Assembly: GCA_900320185.1 (NCBI GenBank)
Contig: ONRD01000003.1
Span: 1-64,000, forward strand
DNA length: 64,000 nucleotides
Direction: 5' to 3'
Origin: an uncultured Bacteroidales bacterium
GTDB lineage: Bacteria > Bacteroidota > Bacteroidia > Bacteroidales > UBA932
Translations under genes and position numbers: made by a program
In this document: piece by piece, positions 43,883-52,138 of the stretch
How positions within the stretch are numbered: the first letter of the stretch is position 1
Layout of the letters: each line of letters begins with the position of its first letter
The notes under the pieces: generated by a model
Seen by the model: the letters and a program-made list of their open reading frames with translations, nothing else
What the model was told of the DNA's origin: nothing
Database searches by the model: none

Positions 43883-44380
43883 TCAAATCGTGGAGTTAAC
43901 GAAGAAACCAGGAAAAGCTTTCTTGAGAGCTGGCCTTGCAACCTCGCGAAGTGGAACCAGGACGAAAGGTCTGTCGGAAATGCCTTTATGGGGAACAGTA
44001 AGTCTCGGGCAATCTATGGTTTCCGCCCCAATAAAAAGAATGTCGATGTCTATTGTCCTGGAATGGTAGATACGCTTGCCCTGAGCGTCCCTCTCCCCCT
44101 TGCCGGTCCTTCCCATGGAACGCTCGATCGCCTCGACCTTGTCGAGGATAGACAAAGCCGCCTTTTCTACGCCGGAGGCCGGTATTGCAAGACGGTACAT
44201 CACGACGGCATTGAGAAACATCCCTCCGGAGAATCCCACCGGAGACGTCTCGACAAGGGTTGAAAGGGCCTTGGCGCCTGTACCGAAAGAATCATCCATC
44301 CTCCTTACAGCCTCGAGGATGTTGGCCTTCCGGTCCCCGAGGTTGCTACCTAAAGAAAAATAAACACTTAAAAGAGGCAT
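43883..44380 (-). CDS. folK: 2-Amino-4-hydroxy-6-hydroxymethyldihydropteridine pyrophosphokinase
   Basis: Transfers pyrophosphate from ATP to the pterin in folate synthesis. The 165-residue product begins with FSLGSNLGDRKANILEAV. It shows FLNAVV and the signature RTIDIDILFIG followed by LTVPHKGISDRPFVLVPL, which includes the two Mg-binding aspartates. Length is usual. folB and folP are not nearby. It sits within the repeat island, 178 bp after sufT, and may be read from the suf promoter. Confidence 0.93.
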   Translation of the reverse strand: MPLLSVYFSLGSNLGDRKANILEAVRRMDDSFGTGAKALSTLVETSPVGFSGGMFLNAVVMYRLAIPASGVEKAALSILDKVEAIERSMGRTGKGERDAQGKRIYHSRTIDIDILFIGAETIDCPRLTVPHKGISDRPFVLVPLREVARPALKKAFPGFFVNSTI

Positions 44381-44383
44381 GAC

Positions 44384-44586
44384 TTCTCAGGCTTGTACGG
44401 CTATCTATTTTGCATTGATTCTCAGGCTTGTACTGTTTGTCTATTGTCTTGGTTGTAAAACCCGTCTGACCGCTCATGGGTGTCTGTCGATTCCGAGTTC
44501 CTGTCTGGGTCGTGGATGTCTGTCAATTTCGAGTTCCTGCCTGGCCCGGTCATGGGTGTCAGTCGAATCCGAGTTCCAGCCTGGCT
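44384..44586. repeat. Tandem repeats including duplicated 3' end of sufT
   Basis: Two copies of TTCTCAGGCTTGTAC 35 bp apart (44384, 44419) are followed by three 38-bp units (about 44475, 44513, 44551). The third unit overlaps the last eight codons and stop of sufT. The other two repeat that coding end (ARLELGFD and stop, with changes) in the 3' untranslated region. Confidence 0.7.
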
Positions 44587-44936
44587 TCGTCACTCAGCAT
44601 GCTCTGGTCCCACGGCGGCTCGAACACCAGTTCAACCGAGCAGCCGGCAACGCCCGGGACGTCAGAAACCGCAGCCTTGACCTCTTCAAGCACCTGGTCG
44701 GCCATCGGACAGGTAGGCGCGGTGAATGTCATCTTGATGAAAACCTCATGCTTCTTGTTTATCACAAGTTCATAGATGAGCCCCAGGTCATAGATATTGA
44801 CTGGTATCTCCGGGTCGTAAACCTGCTTGATCGCCATGACGACATCGTCGTACAAAGGTGCAAGTTCCTTTGCATCCTCGGCAGTCAGGATTTCATCAGA
44901 AACGGACTGTTTGTTCTTGTCGTTTGGTTCCTCCAT
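44559..44936 (-). CDS. sufT: SufT/MIP18-type Fe-S assembly protein
   Basis: DUF59-family protein that helps mature iron-sulfur proteins. The 125-residue product has an acidic N-terminal extension, then VYDPEIPVNIYDLGLIY (about 39-55) and the conserved TFTAPTCPMADQVL with the family cysteine, and ends VFEPPWDQSMLSDEARLELGFD. It follows sufE by 12 bp in the same operon, which fits its role beside the cysteine desulfurase. Its stop codon lies within a tandem repeat. Confidence 0.88.
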   Translation of the reverse strand: MEEPNDKNKQSVSDEILTAEDAKELAPLYDDVVMAIKQVYDPEIPVNIYDLGLIYELVINKKHEVFIKMTFTAPTCPMADQVLEEVKAAVSDVPGVAGCSVELVFEPPWDQSMLSDEARLELGFD

Positions 44937-44948
44937 CTCGCTACAGTC

Positions 44949-45386
44949 TTATTTATCAACTATTTCCGATTTTGGACAGTTCTGTCGCGCCGCCTCCTTG
45001 ATAGTCTCGATCATGGAGACCAGACCGTTGGCCCTCGTCGGGGAGAGGTTCTCCTTCAATCCTATCTGGGATATGAAGGAAAAGTCGTCTCCGGCGATCT
45101 CCTCCGGAGTCCTGCCGGAATAGACGCTCGTCAAAAGGGAGATGATACCCTTGGTTATGATCGCATCGCTGTCCGCCTGGAAGAAGATCCTCCCCTCTTT
45201 CACCGTCCAGTCCAGCCAGACACGTGACTGACAACCCTTGATCAGGCGGTCGTCTGTCTTTTTGTCTTCAGGGTAGGCTTCCAGGTTCTTTCCCAGGTCG
45301 ATGAGGTACTCGTACTTGTCGAGCCACTCGTCATACATCGAGAAATCGTCGATCACCGCCTGTTTAGCTTCTTCTAGAGAATTCAT
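44949..45386 (-). CDS. sufE: SufE-like sulfur acceptor
   Basis: Accepts persulfide sulfur from SufS and passes it to the Fe-S scaffold. The 145-residue product has KGCQSRVWLDW, where the cysteine in GCQS is the sulfur acceptor (about residue 51), and the SPTRANGLVSMIETIKE helix. The upstream frame is longer, but the ATG at 45386 starts the family homology (MNSLEEAKQAVIDDF) and lies 10 bp after the sufS stop. The operon order is sufS, sufE, sufT; sufBCD are not in view. Confidence 0.92.
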   Translation of the reverse strand: MNSLEEAKQAVIDDFSMYDEWLDKYEYLIDLGKNLEAYPEDKKTDDRLIKGCQSRVWLDWTVKEGRIFFQADSDAIITKGIISLLTSVYSGRTPEEIAGDDFSFISQIGLKENLSPTRANGLVSMIETIKEAARQNCPKSEIVDK

Positions 45387-45396
45387 TGTCAAATAA

Positions 45397-46614
45397 TTAC
45401 AATAACATGGAAATCGCCTTGTCCAAAGACTTGACAAACAGTTCGGCTTCTTCCATCGTGTTGTAGGGTGCAAGAGACGCACGAACCATGCCTGTGACGC
45501 CGAACCTGTCCATGAGGGGCTCTGCACACATCTGGCCGGACCGGACGGCTATCCCCATCTTGTCCAGAAGCAAGGCTATATCTTCATGATGCGCTGCTCC
45601 GGCCGTAAAGGAAAAGACAGGAACCTTGTGCTGAGTTCCACGTGGAACACCGTACAAATGTACCCGTTTCCCCAATTCATAGGAAAGGTAATCACAAATC
45701 GTCTTTTGATTCTGTATCAACTCACTATCCTTCAACAAGTTCACGAATTCGATAGCTGGCTTCAGGGTCGGAATGGCGTTGATGTTCTGGGTTCCGGCTT
45801 CGAACTTTCCAGGAATAGGTGCATACGTCGTTCCCGAGAAAGAAACGTGATCTATCATCTCTCCCCCGCCCTTGTACGGAACCATGCGCTCAAGCCAGGA
45901 TGCCTTTCCGTAAAGGACGCCGGTTCCTGTGGCCGCGTAAAGCTTATGACCAGAAAAAACATAGAAATCGCAATCTGTGTCTTGAACGTCGATCCCTGAA
46001 TGCACGATACCTTGGGCTCCGTCTATCAAGACGGGACAACCTCTTGAATGACAAATGTTTACTATTTCCTTTACAGGATTCTCGATCCCAAGGACGTTTG
46101 AAATCTGGGCAACAGAGACAAGTTTGGTCCGGTCGGTAATGAGAGTCCTGAGCCGCTCAGTTTCAAGGTGGCCCTCATCGTCGACATGCAGCACTTTAAG
46201 CAGTGCGCCCTTCCTCTGGCAAAGCATCTGCCAAGGAACGATGTTGGAATGATGTTCCTCTTCCGAAACGATGATTTCATCCCCTTCATGGACGAAAGCT
46301 TCGCCGAAAGAAAAGGCAACAAGGTTGATTCCCTCAGTCGTGCCGGAGGTAAAAACCACTTCCCTTCTGTCAGATGCGTTGATGAACCGTTTCACAGCGT
46401 CCCTGGTGCTCTCATATTCTTCGGTAGCATCTGCAGCAAGCTTATGTACGGCGCGGTGGATGTTGGCATTCGAACCATGCACAAGGGAATCCCATTTGGA
46501 AACGACCGACTCAGGACGCTGCGACGTCGCCGCATTGTCAAAATAGACCAGCGGCCTGCCGTAAACGGATTGCGCCAGGGACGGAAACATGGACCTTATT
46601 TCCTGTACATTCAT
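45397..46614 (-). CDS. sufS: Cysteine desulfurase SufS
   Basis: PLP enzyme that takes sulfur from cysteine for Fe-S clusters. The 405-residue product begins MNVQEIRSMFPSLAQSVYGR and has FDNAATSQRP. The PLP lysine is in FSGHKLYAATGTGVLYG (near 224), and the catalytic cysteine is in RSGQMCAEPLMDRFG (near 363; most SufS have RxGxHCA). The frame extends to 46719, but the ATG at 46614 starts the homology and a promoter lies just upstream. A parS-like palindrome is inside the gene at 45634-45649. Confidence 0.95.
   Translation of the reverse strand: MNVQEIRSMFPSLAQSVYGRPLVYFDNAATSQRPESVVSKWDSLVHGSNANIHRAVHKLAADATEEYESTRDAVKRFINASDRREVVFTSGTTEGINLVAFSFGEAFVHEGDEIIVSEEEHHSNIVPWQMLCQRKGALLKVLHVDDEGHLETERLRTLITDRTKLVSVAQISNVLGIENPVKEIVNICHSRGCPVLIDGAQGIVHSGIDVQDTDCDFYVFSGHKLYAATGTGVLYGKASWLERMVPYKGGGEMIDHVSFSGTTYAPIPGKFEAGTQNINAIPTLKPAIEFVNLLKDSELIQNQKTICDYLSYELGKRVHLYGVPRGTQHKVPVFSFTAGAAHHEDIALLLDKMGIAVRSGQMCAEPLMDRFGVTGMVRASLAPYNTMEEAELFVKSLDKAISMLL
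45634..45649. promoter_or_regulatory. parS-like ParB binding site, 15 of 16 bases
   Basis: AGTTCCACGTGGAACA matches the bacterial parS consensus TGTTCCACGTGGAACA except the first base. The inner 14 bp are a perfect palindrome. It lies within sufS. Confidence 0.65.
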
Positions 46615-46638
46615 CTGAAGCTGCCTTTTCTTGGTGTG

Positions 46639-46646
46639 CAAATTTA
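46639..46646 (-). promoter_or_regulatory. -7 box for the suf operon
   Basis: TAAATTTG on the minus strand, 24 nt before the sufS ATG. Confidence 0.55.
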
Positions 46647-46678
46647 GCAAATCAATTCCTTTTTTGAAGCAATTGTGG

Positions 46679-46686
46679 TATTTTTG
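46679..46686 (+). promoter_or_regulatory. -7 box for ruvA
   Basis: TATTTTTG, 31 nt before the ruvA ATG, divergent from the sufS box. Confidence 0.5.
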
Positions 46687-46717
46687 CGAAACGGGTAACA
46701 GGCACCCGCCAGGAAAC

Positions 46718-47308
46718 ATGATTGACTATATCAAAGGAACCATCGTCGAGCTCTCCCCTGCCGAGCTCGTTCTTGAAAACAACGGTATCGGCTACAGCAT
46801 CCTCATTTCCCTCCAGACCTACCAGGCACTTGAGAACAAAAGAGACGCCACGGTCTACATATTCCACTATCTGAGGGAAGATATGGAAGAATTCTACGGC
46901 TTCGCGACAAAAGACGAGAGAGAGTTGTTTGAACTACTCATCAGCGTGTCGGGAATCGGTGTTGCGTCGGCAAGGATGATGCTTTCGTCGATGTCTGCCG
47001 AAGAGATACGCCAGGCCATACTGTCGGAAGACGTGGCAAGGATCAAGAGCATAAAGGGAATAGGAGTAAAAAGCGCGCAAAGGCTGATAATCGAACTGAA
47101 AGACAAAGTCGTCAAAGGCGAAGGGGCTGACAGTTCCGAACTCTTCGGCGGACAAGCCCGGAGTGAAGTCGTCGAGGAGGCGACAAGGGCTCTTATCATG
47201 CTTGGCTTCACAAAACAGGCAGTCTCCAAGGCGGTCCATGCCATAATAAAAGCGAACCCCAACGCAAAGGTCGAGCAAATCATCAAATCGGCCCTGCAGA
47301 TGCTGTAG
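46718..47308 (+). CDS. ruvA: Holliday junction DNA helicase subunit RuvA
   Basis: Binds four-way junctions and loads RuvB for branch migration. The 196-residue product has the N-terminal OB fold (MIDYIKGTIVELSPAELVLE), two helix-hairpin-helix motifs (ISVSGIGVASARMML and IKGIGVKSAQRLIIELKDK) and the C-terminal RuvB-binding domain (EEATRALIMLGFTKQAVSKAV). The frame extends upstream to 46631, but the ATG at 46718 starts the homology. ruvB and ruvC are not adjacent. Confidence 0.95.
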   Translation: MIDYIKGTIVELSPAELVLENNGIGYSILISLQTYQALENKRDATVYIFHYLREDMEEFYGFATKDERELFELLISVSGIGVASARMMLSSMSAEEIRQAILSEDVARIKSIKGIGVKSAQRLIIELKDKVVKGEGADSSELFGGQARSEVVEEATRALIMLGFTKQAVSKAVHAIIKANPNAKVEQIIKSALQML

Positions 47309-47371
47309 AATAAGATTTTCGTCTGTGAATATGCTGTAAGAAAAAACCGTCGTTGGGTCTTGCAGATTGAA

Positions 47372-47405
47372 GCCTGAGAAGAAAAAGGCTTTCGGCCCTT
47401 CAGGC
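47372..47405 (-). terminator. Probable terminator between ruvA and mnmG
   Basis: An outer GCCTGA/TCAGGC pairing (47372-47377 with 47400-47405) encloses an AGGGC-GCCTT stem, followed on the minus strand by TTTTTCTTC. It would end mnmG transcripts. The rest of the 47309-47541 gap shows nothing else I can name. Confidence 0.45.
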
Positions 47406-47541
47406 GCTGTAGAGAAAGAGAAAGTCTTTCATCTATGCAGAAGACGGAGTAAAAAGGGTTTCAACTATCGTTGATTATACATAGGGGGGGGAAAACCGAC
47501 CGGGGAAGTCGAGGCTGACTGTAATCGAAAAACGAGATTGT

Positions 47542-49404
47542 CTACCTTCCGAAATATACCAAAAGGACAGAAATGTCGGCAGGGGAGACTCCGGATATCC
47601 TGGACGCCTGCGCAATTGTCCTAGGTCCGTACCGCTTCAGCTTTTGGCGGCATTCGATAGTCAAACCAGGAACCTTTTCAAAATCAAAGCCCTCGGGAAT
47701 GGCCAGTTCTTCAAGGCGTTTTATCTTGCCGGCTATGGTCTTTTCCCTCTCAATGTAGCCTTTATACTTTACTTCGACCTCAACCGCTTCAACAACTTCC
47801 TTAGGATAATTTGTTCCACGTGGAACAAATTCCAGAAGTTTCTGAAGTTTCAACTCAGGCCGAGAGGCAAGATCTGAAATCCTTCTGGACTCACCGAGTG
47901 GGGTAGAACCGCAAGATTCAAGATATTGATTTACAGCACCAGGCTTAAGGTTATGGTTCTCGCAATAATCGGACAGCTCTTCGGTCAATTCCAGTTTCCT
48001 GTGCATGAGTTCGTAACGTTCGGAACTTGCCAGGCCGATGGAATGAGAACGAGCTGTAAGCCTGAAATCAGCATTGTCCTGACGCAGGAGGATTCTGTAT
48101 TCAGCACGGGAGGTAAACATCCTGTAAGGTTCATCGACGCCTTTGGTGACAAGATCGTCAACAAGGACTCCTATGTACCCTTCGTCGCGGCGAAGGATGA
48201 AAGGATCCCGTCCAAGAACCTTCATGGCCGCGTTGATGCCGGCAAGGATTCCCTGGGCGGCTGCTTCTTCATAACCGGTTGTACCATTGACCTGTCCTGC
48301 AAGAAATAGATTCTCAATCTCTTTAAGTTCAAGGGTTTGCTTCAGTTGCAGAGGGTCGAAATAATCATATTCCACAGCATAGGCCGGCTTGAATATCTTT
48401 GCGTTCTCGAGTCCTTCGATGGAATGAAGGGCATCCAGCTGGACCTGAAGGGGGAGTGATGAAGAAAAACCTTGGAGATAATACTCGTTCGTGAATCTTC
48501 CTTCAGGTTCGAGGAAAAGCTGGTGGGAGTCCTTGTCCGGGAAAACCCTCAGCTTGTCTTCAATGCTTGGGCAGTACCTTGGGCCGATTCCGGTGATCAT
48601 GCCGGTAAAAAGGGGAGAATCCTGGAAACCGGACCTGAGGATTTCGTGAACCTTCACGTTGGTGTGAAGGATGAAACATGGCATCTGTGGATTTCCGGAC
48701 TGGACGGAGGATGGCCTGTCCAGATATGAAAATCTTTCTGGCTCCGCATCGCCCATCTGTGGTGGAAGTTTCGAAACAACCACAGAGGAAATGTCGATCC
48801 GCGGGGGAGTGCCGGTCTTCATGCGTCCGGTCCTGAGTCCAAGGCTCACGAGCTGCTCGGTCAGTCCATGGGAAGAAAGTTCTCCGATCCTGCCTCCTTC
48901 AAAAGATTTGCGCCCGATGAAAAGTTTGCCGCCAAGGAAGGTTCCGGCGGTCAGGATAACCGCTTGAGATTTAAAAATTGCCCCGGTATTAGTGTGGACC
49001 CCGCAAATTTTTGAATTCTCAAAGAGGAAAGAATCCGCAAAATCCGCGTAAATATCTAAGGTACAATGAGTTTCAAGAATATTCCGCCATACTGAAGAAA
49101 AGGCGCTTTTATCACACTGGGCCCTGGGGCTCCACATGGCCGGACCTTTGGAGCGATTGAGCATGCGGAACTGGAGAGTGGAAGAGTCAGTGACGATTCC
49201 CATCATGCCGCCAAGGGCGTCAACCTCGCGGACGATCTGACCTTTCGCTATTCCTCCGACTGCAGGGTTGCAGGACATCCTGGCGAAACTGTCAAGTCCG
49301 GGATTGACAAGAAGGACACGACAACCAAGGTTGGCAGCAGCTACGGCAGCCTCGCATCCGGCATGTCCGCCACCGACGACTATTATATCATAGTATCCTT
49401 GCAT
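47542..49404 (-). CDS. mnmG: tRNA uridine-5-carboxymethylaminomethyl modification enzyme MnmG (GidA)
   Basis: With MnmE, adds the carboxymethylaminomethyl group at wobble uridine 34. The 620-residue product starts [27 protein letters not shown] with the FAD-binding GxGxxG, has [31 protein letters not shown] near 200, and [21 protein letters not shown], with the C-terminal helical domain that docks MnmE. Length is normal. ybeY lies upstream (102-bp gap), an arrangement common in Bacteroidota. A perfect parS site lies inside the gene. gidA near parS and oriC is a familiar bacterial layout. Confidence 0.96.
   Translation of the reverse strand: MQGYYDIIVVGGGHAGCEAAVAAANLGCRVLLVNPGLDSFARMSCNPAVGGIAKGQIVREVDALGGMMGIVTDSSTLQFRMLNRSKGPAMWSPRAQCDKSAFSSVWRNILETHCTLDIYADFADSFLFENSKICGVHTNTGAIFKSQAVILTAGTFLGGKLFIGRKSFEGGRIGELSSHGLTEQLVSLGLRTGRMKTGTPPRIDISSVVVSKLPPQMGDAEPERFSYLDRPSSVQSGNPQMPCFILHTNVKVHEILRSGFQDSPLFTGMITGIGPRYCPSIEDKLRVFPDKDSHQLFLEPEGRFTNEYYLQGFSSSLPLQVQLDALHSIEGLENAKIFKPAYAVEYDYFDPLQLKQTLELKEIENLFLAGQVNGTTGYEEAAAQGILAGINAAMKVLGRDPFILRRDEGYIGVLVDDLVTKGVDEPYRMFTSRAEYRILLRQDNADFRLTARSHSIGLASSERYELMHRKLELTEELSDYCENHNLKPGAVNQYLESCGSTPLGESRRISDLASRPELKLQKLLEFVPRGTNYPKEVVEAVEVEVKYKGYIEREKTIAGKIKRLEELAIPEGFDFEKVPGLTIECRQKLKRYGPRTIAQASRISGVSPADISVLLVYFGR
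47812..47827. promoter_or_regulatory. parS site (ParB binding palindrome)
   Basis: TGTTCCACGTGGAACA is an exact 16-bp match to the parS form known from Pseudomonas and other phyla. The palindrome extends to 22 bp (47809-47830). It lies in the mnmG coding sequence, 2.2 kb from the second site. Confidence 0.85.
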
Positions 49405-49506
49405 GGAGAAAAAGGAGTTTCTTATATAACTGCGTGGAGAAGGGGGGCTTGAAAACCTCAGGGGGAAAGAGGGTCCTTATAAAACAGAAGATAAAAAAAG
49501 AACCTG

Positions 49507-49932
49507 TTAACGGGAGAGGGCTTGCCTCATGGCGAGATAGTAATCTTCCTTGGAACGCATTGTTTTCTGCTCTTCGGGTGTGTGGTCGTCATATCCTGCA
49601 AGGTGGAGGATTCCATGGACCATGACACGGTCTAGCTCATCAAGGAATTCCACCCCGTACTCGAGAGCATTCTCCCTGACGGAGTCGATGCTGATGAACA
49701 AGTCTCCCGAAAGGATATTGCCCTCGCAATAATCAAACGTTATTATGTCGGTGAAATAATCATGCTGCAGGTACCGCATGTTGACATCCAGGATATAGTT
49801 GTCCGAACAGAAGACGATGGAAATGTCTCCGAGCTTCTTGATTTCGCTTCCTGCCACCATATTCAACCACTTGCTTGTCGCCCTGCGATTCTTGAAAACG
49901 AACTTCACGTCTTCACAAAAATACCTCACCAT
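49507..49932 (-). CDS. ybeY: Endoribonuclease YbeY
   Basis: Metal-dependent RNase needed for 16S rRNA 3' processing and ribosome quality control. The 141-residue product (from the ATG at 49932, the frame start at 49953 being a TTG) contains the Zn motif HGILHLAGYDDHTPEE (about 112-127). The upstream DYFTDIITFDYCEG strand fits the family. Transcribed toward mnmG. A TAAATTTG box (49958-49951) lies just upstream. Confidence 0.92.
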   Translation of the reverse strand: MVRYFCEDVKFVFKNRRATSKWLNMVAGSEIKKLGDISIVFCSDNYILDVNMRYLQHDYFTDIITFDYCEGNILSGDLFISIDSVRENALEYGVEFLDELDRVMVHGILHLAGYDDHTPEEQKTMRSKEDYYLAMRQALSR

Positions 49933-49977
49933 CTGTTGATAAATTTTTGACAAATTTATAACTATTAATTCAAAAAG

Positions 49978-50008
49978 TTTGAAATGAGAATTATTATTTC
50001 TAACTTTG
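49978..50008 (+). promoter_or_regulatory. Promoter of tonB
   Basis: TTTG (49978-49981), 19 bp, TAACTTTG (50001-50008). It is a consensus Bacteroidota promoter 65 nt before the ATG, and its left part overlaps the ybeY promoter region. Confidence 0.85.
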
Positions 50009-50073
50009 GATGCAAAATAGGACTTGCTGAAGACCGGCAGAAGCCGATAATTTGAAAGTTAAAAAGTACGGAT

Positions 50074-50766
50074 ATGGAAATCAAGAAGACTGAAAAAGCA
50101 AATCTTGAAAACAGAAGATTGCTCTTTACGGAGATCGGACTTGTCCTGGCCCTGCTCCTCGTTTGGGGCGCTTTCTCCTATGGAACCAGGGAGAAGAACG
50201 TTGCCACTCTGGAAGCGGAGACCCAGGTCATTGAGGTAGAGGATGTTATCCCTATCACCGAGAACACCCCTCCGCCGCCCCAGGAGGCTCCTCAGATCCC
50301 TGTCCTGTCAGACCAGATCGACATCGTTGAAGACAACATCAAAGTTGATGACAACTTCATGAGCCTTGAAGACAATGCCAACCTCGGAGTTGAAATCCAG
50401 GATTATGTCGAGGATGTGAAGGAAGAGGTCGTCGAAGAAGAGGCCATTCCGTTCCAGTTGGTCGAGGAGAAGCCGACATTCAATGGCGGAGACGCACAGA
50501 CTGAATTCCCGAGATGGGTCCAGTCACAGCTTGTCTATCCTGAAATTGCGAAGGAAAACGGTGTTTCCGGCCGTGTCGTCCTTCAGTTCACCGTCATGCC
50601 TGACGGCAGCCTGGCGAACATCAACGTCGTCCGCGGAGTAGACTCATCTCTTGACAAGGAAGCTGTCAGGGTTGTCAAAAGCTCTCCTAAATGGAAGCCC
50701 GGAAAGCAGCGTGACCGCGCTGTAAAGGTTACTTACACATTCCCTGTCATTTTCCAGCTCCGATAA
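50074..50766 (+). CDS. tonB: TonB family energy transducer
   Basis: Couples the proton motive force to outer-membrane transporters such as SusC. The 230-residue product has a basic N-terminus, one membrane helix (about 20-37, LVLALLLVWGAFSYG) and a Pro/Glu-rich periplasmic linker with PPPPQEAPQIP. The C-terminal TonB domain (about 145-230) contains YPEIAKENGVSGRVVLQFTV and the final KVTYTFPVIFQLR. No exbB/exbD genes lie beside it. It has its own consensus promoter. Confidence 0.93.
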   Translation: MEIKKTEKANLENRRLLFTEIGLVLALLLVWGAFSYGTREKNVATLEAETQVIEVEDVIPITENTPPPPQEAPQIPVLSDQIDIVEDNIKVDDNFMSLEDNANLGVEIQDYVEDVKEEVVEEEAIPFQLVEEKPTFNGGDAQTEFPRWVQSQLVYPEIAKENGVSGRVVLQFTVMPDGSLANINVVRGVDSSLDKEAVRVVKSSPKWKPGKQRDRAVKVTYTFPVIFQLR

Positions 50767-50786
50767 AAGGATATTCAGGAAAAAAG

Positions 50787-50894
50787 ACAAAGAGGCTGGC
50801 CCAAAGAGGTTCTTCGGCAGGATCTTCCTGCCTCAGAGAGACATGACCTGTCAATCTGGACGTAATGAAGAATCTTCCGGGGCAGCCTCTTTGT
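50787..50894 (+). ncRNA. Candidate structured RNA between tonB and hflX
   Basis: ACAAAGAGGCTGGCCC (50787-50802) pairs with GGGGCAGCCTCTTTGT (50879-50894), 15 of 16 positions. Inside, TTCTTC pairs with GAAGAA, then GGCAGGA-TCT-TCCTGCC forms a 7-bp hairpin and GACA/TGTC a small one, giving a three-way-junction layout of about 108 nt. There is no U run, so it is not an ordinary terminator. It could be a repeat element, a processing site or a structured leader for hflX. Confidence 0.5.
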
Positions 50895-50938
50895 ATCATC
50901 TATGGAGGCCCTCTCCGTAACAATACCGTCAACAGCAG

Positions 50939-52126
50939 ATGTCTGAAGAAAATAAGATTGAAAAAGCCGTCTTCGTTGGGATAATCCGTCAGAACGACGA
51001 CGAGAGAAAGGTAATGGAATACCTTGACGAACTGGAATTCCTGGCGGAAACAGCAGGTGCGACGGGAGACAGGAAGTTCGTACAAAGGTTGGACAAGCCG
51101 GAGAAATCAACTTACATAAGAAGCGGCAAACTGCAGGAAATAGCTGATTACTGCGAAGAAAACAAGGTCAGCTATGTGATCTTCGACGATGAACTCACCG
51201 GCATGCAGCAGAGGAACATCGAGAAGGTGATCTCCTGCAGTTCAGTGATCGACAGGACCAGCCTGATCCTGGAAATATTCGCACAAAGGGCAAAGACCTC
51301 GTATGCAAAGATGCAGGTGGAACTGGCCCGCTACAACTACATGCTGCCTCGTCTTGCCGGAATGTGGACGCATCTGGAAAGGCAGAGAGGCGGTATGGGC
51401 ACCAGGGGAGGTATGGGTGAAACCCAGATAGAGATAGACAGGCGGATCGTAAAGGAGAGGATATCCCGGCTGAAAGAACAGCTCAAGAAAGTGGACCGGC
51501 AGATGGCCACGCAAAGGAGCAACAGGGGATCCATGGTAAGGCTTTCCCTCGTGGGGTACACAAACGTAGGGAAGAGTACTATCATGAACTTGTTGGCAAA
51601 ATCCGAGGTTTTCGCTGAAAACAAGCTGTTCGCAACCCTTGACACAACGGTGAGGAAAGTGGTCATCGAGAATGTTCCGTTCCTTCTGAGCGACACAGTC
51701 GGATTCATCCGGAAACTTCCGACCCAGCTCGTAGAGGCGTTCAAGAGCACACTTGACGAAGTCAGGGAGGCGGACATCCTTCTCCACGTGGTCGACATCT
51801 CACATCCTGGATTCGAAGAGCAGATGGAAGTTGTCGAGAAGACGCTTCGGGACATCGGGGCGTCGAACAAACCGGTCTATGTGATTTTCAACAAGACCGA
51901 CGCCTACACGTACGAGGAATATGACGAATTCTCGCTCGTACCGAAAGGGAAGGAGAACAGGACGCTGGAAGAACTGAAAAACAGCTGGATAGCGCAGGAA
52001 AAGACGCCGTGCATCTTCATCTCTGCCAAGAATAGGACGAACATCGAAAAACTACGCTCCGACATCTACAAGATGGTGGCCGAGATCCATGCAGGAAGGT
52101 ACCCTTTCAACAATTTCCTCTGGTAA
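50939..52126 (+). CDS. hflX: GTPase HflX
   Basis: Ribosome-associated GTPase that splits stalled or idle ribosomes under stress. The 395-residue product has the N-terminal HflX domain (VGIIRQNDDERKVMEYLDEL, IFDDELTGMQQRNIEK), the glycine-rich linker GGMGTRGGMGETQIE, and the G domain with GYTNVGKSTIMNLL (G1, about 202-215), DTVGF (G3), NKTD (G4) and SAKN (G5). It starts the tight plus-strand run: the SEDS-PBP gene begins 12 bp after its stop. Confidence 0.94.
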   Translation: MSEENKIEKAVFVGIIRQNDDERKVMEYLDELEFLAETAGATGDRKFVQRLDKPEKSTYIRSGKLQEIADYCEENKVSYVIFDDELTGMQQRNIEKVISCSSVIDRTSLILEIFAQRAKTSYAKMQVELARYNYMLPRLAGMWTHLERQRGGMGTRGGMGETQIEIDRRIVKERISRLKEQLKKVDRQMATQRSNRGSMVRLSLVGYTNVGKSTIMNLLAKSEVFAENKLFATLDTTVRKVVIENVPFLLSDTVGFIRKLPTQLVEAFKSTLDEVREADILLHVVDISHPGFEEQMEVVEKTLRDIGASNKPVYVIFNKTDAYTYEEYDEFSLVPKGKENRTLEELKNSWIAQEKTPCIFISAKNRTNIEKLRSDIYKMVAEIHAGRYPFNNFLW

Positions 52127-52138
52127 AATCTTCTATCC

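Noticed and set aside
43461-44069. Overlapping short open frames in the GC-rich gap upstream of folK
   Set aside because: Low-complexity translations of degenerate repeats, overlapping each other and folK on the opposite strand, with no conserved motif.
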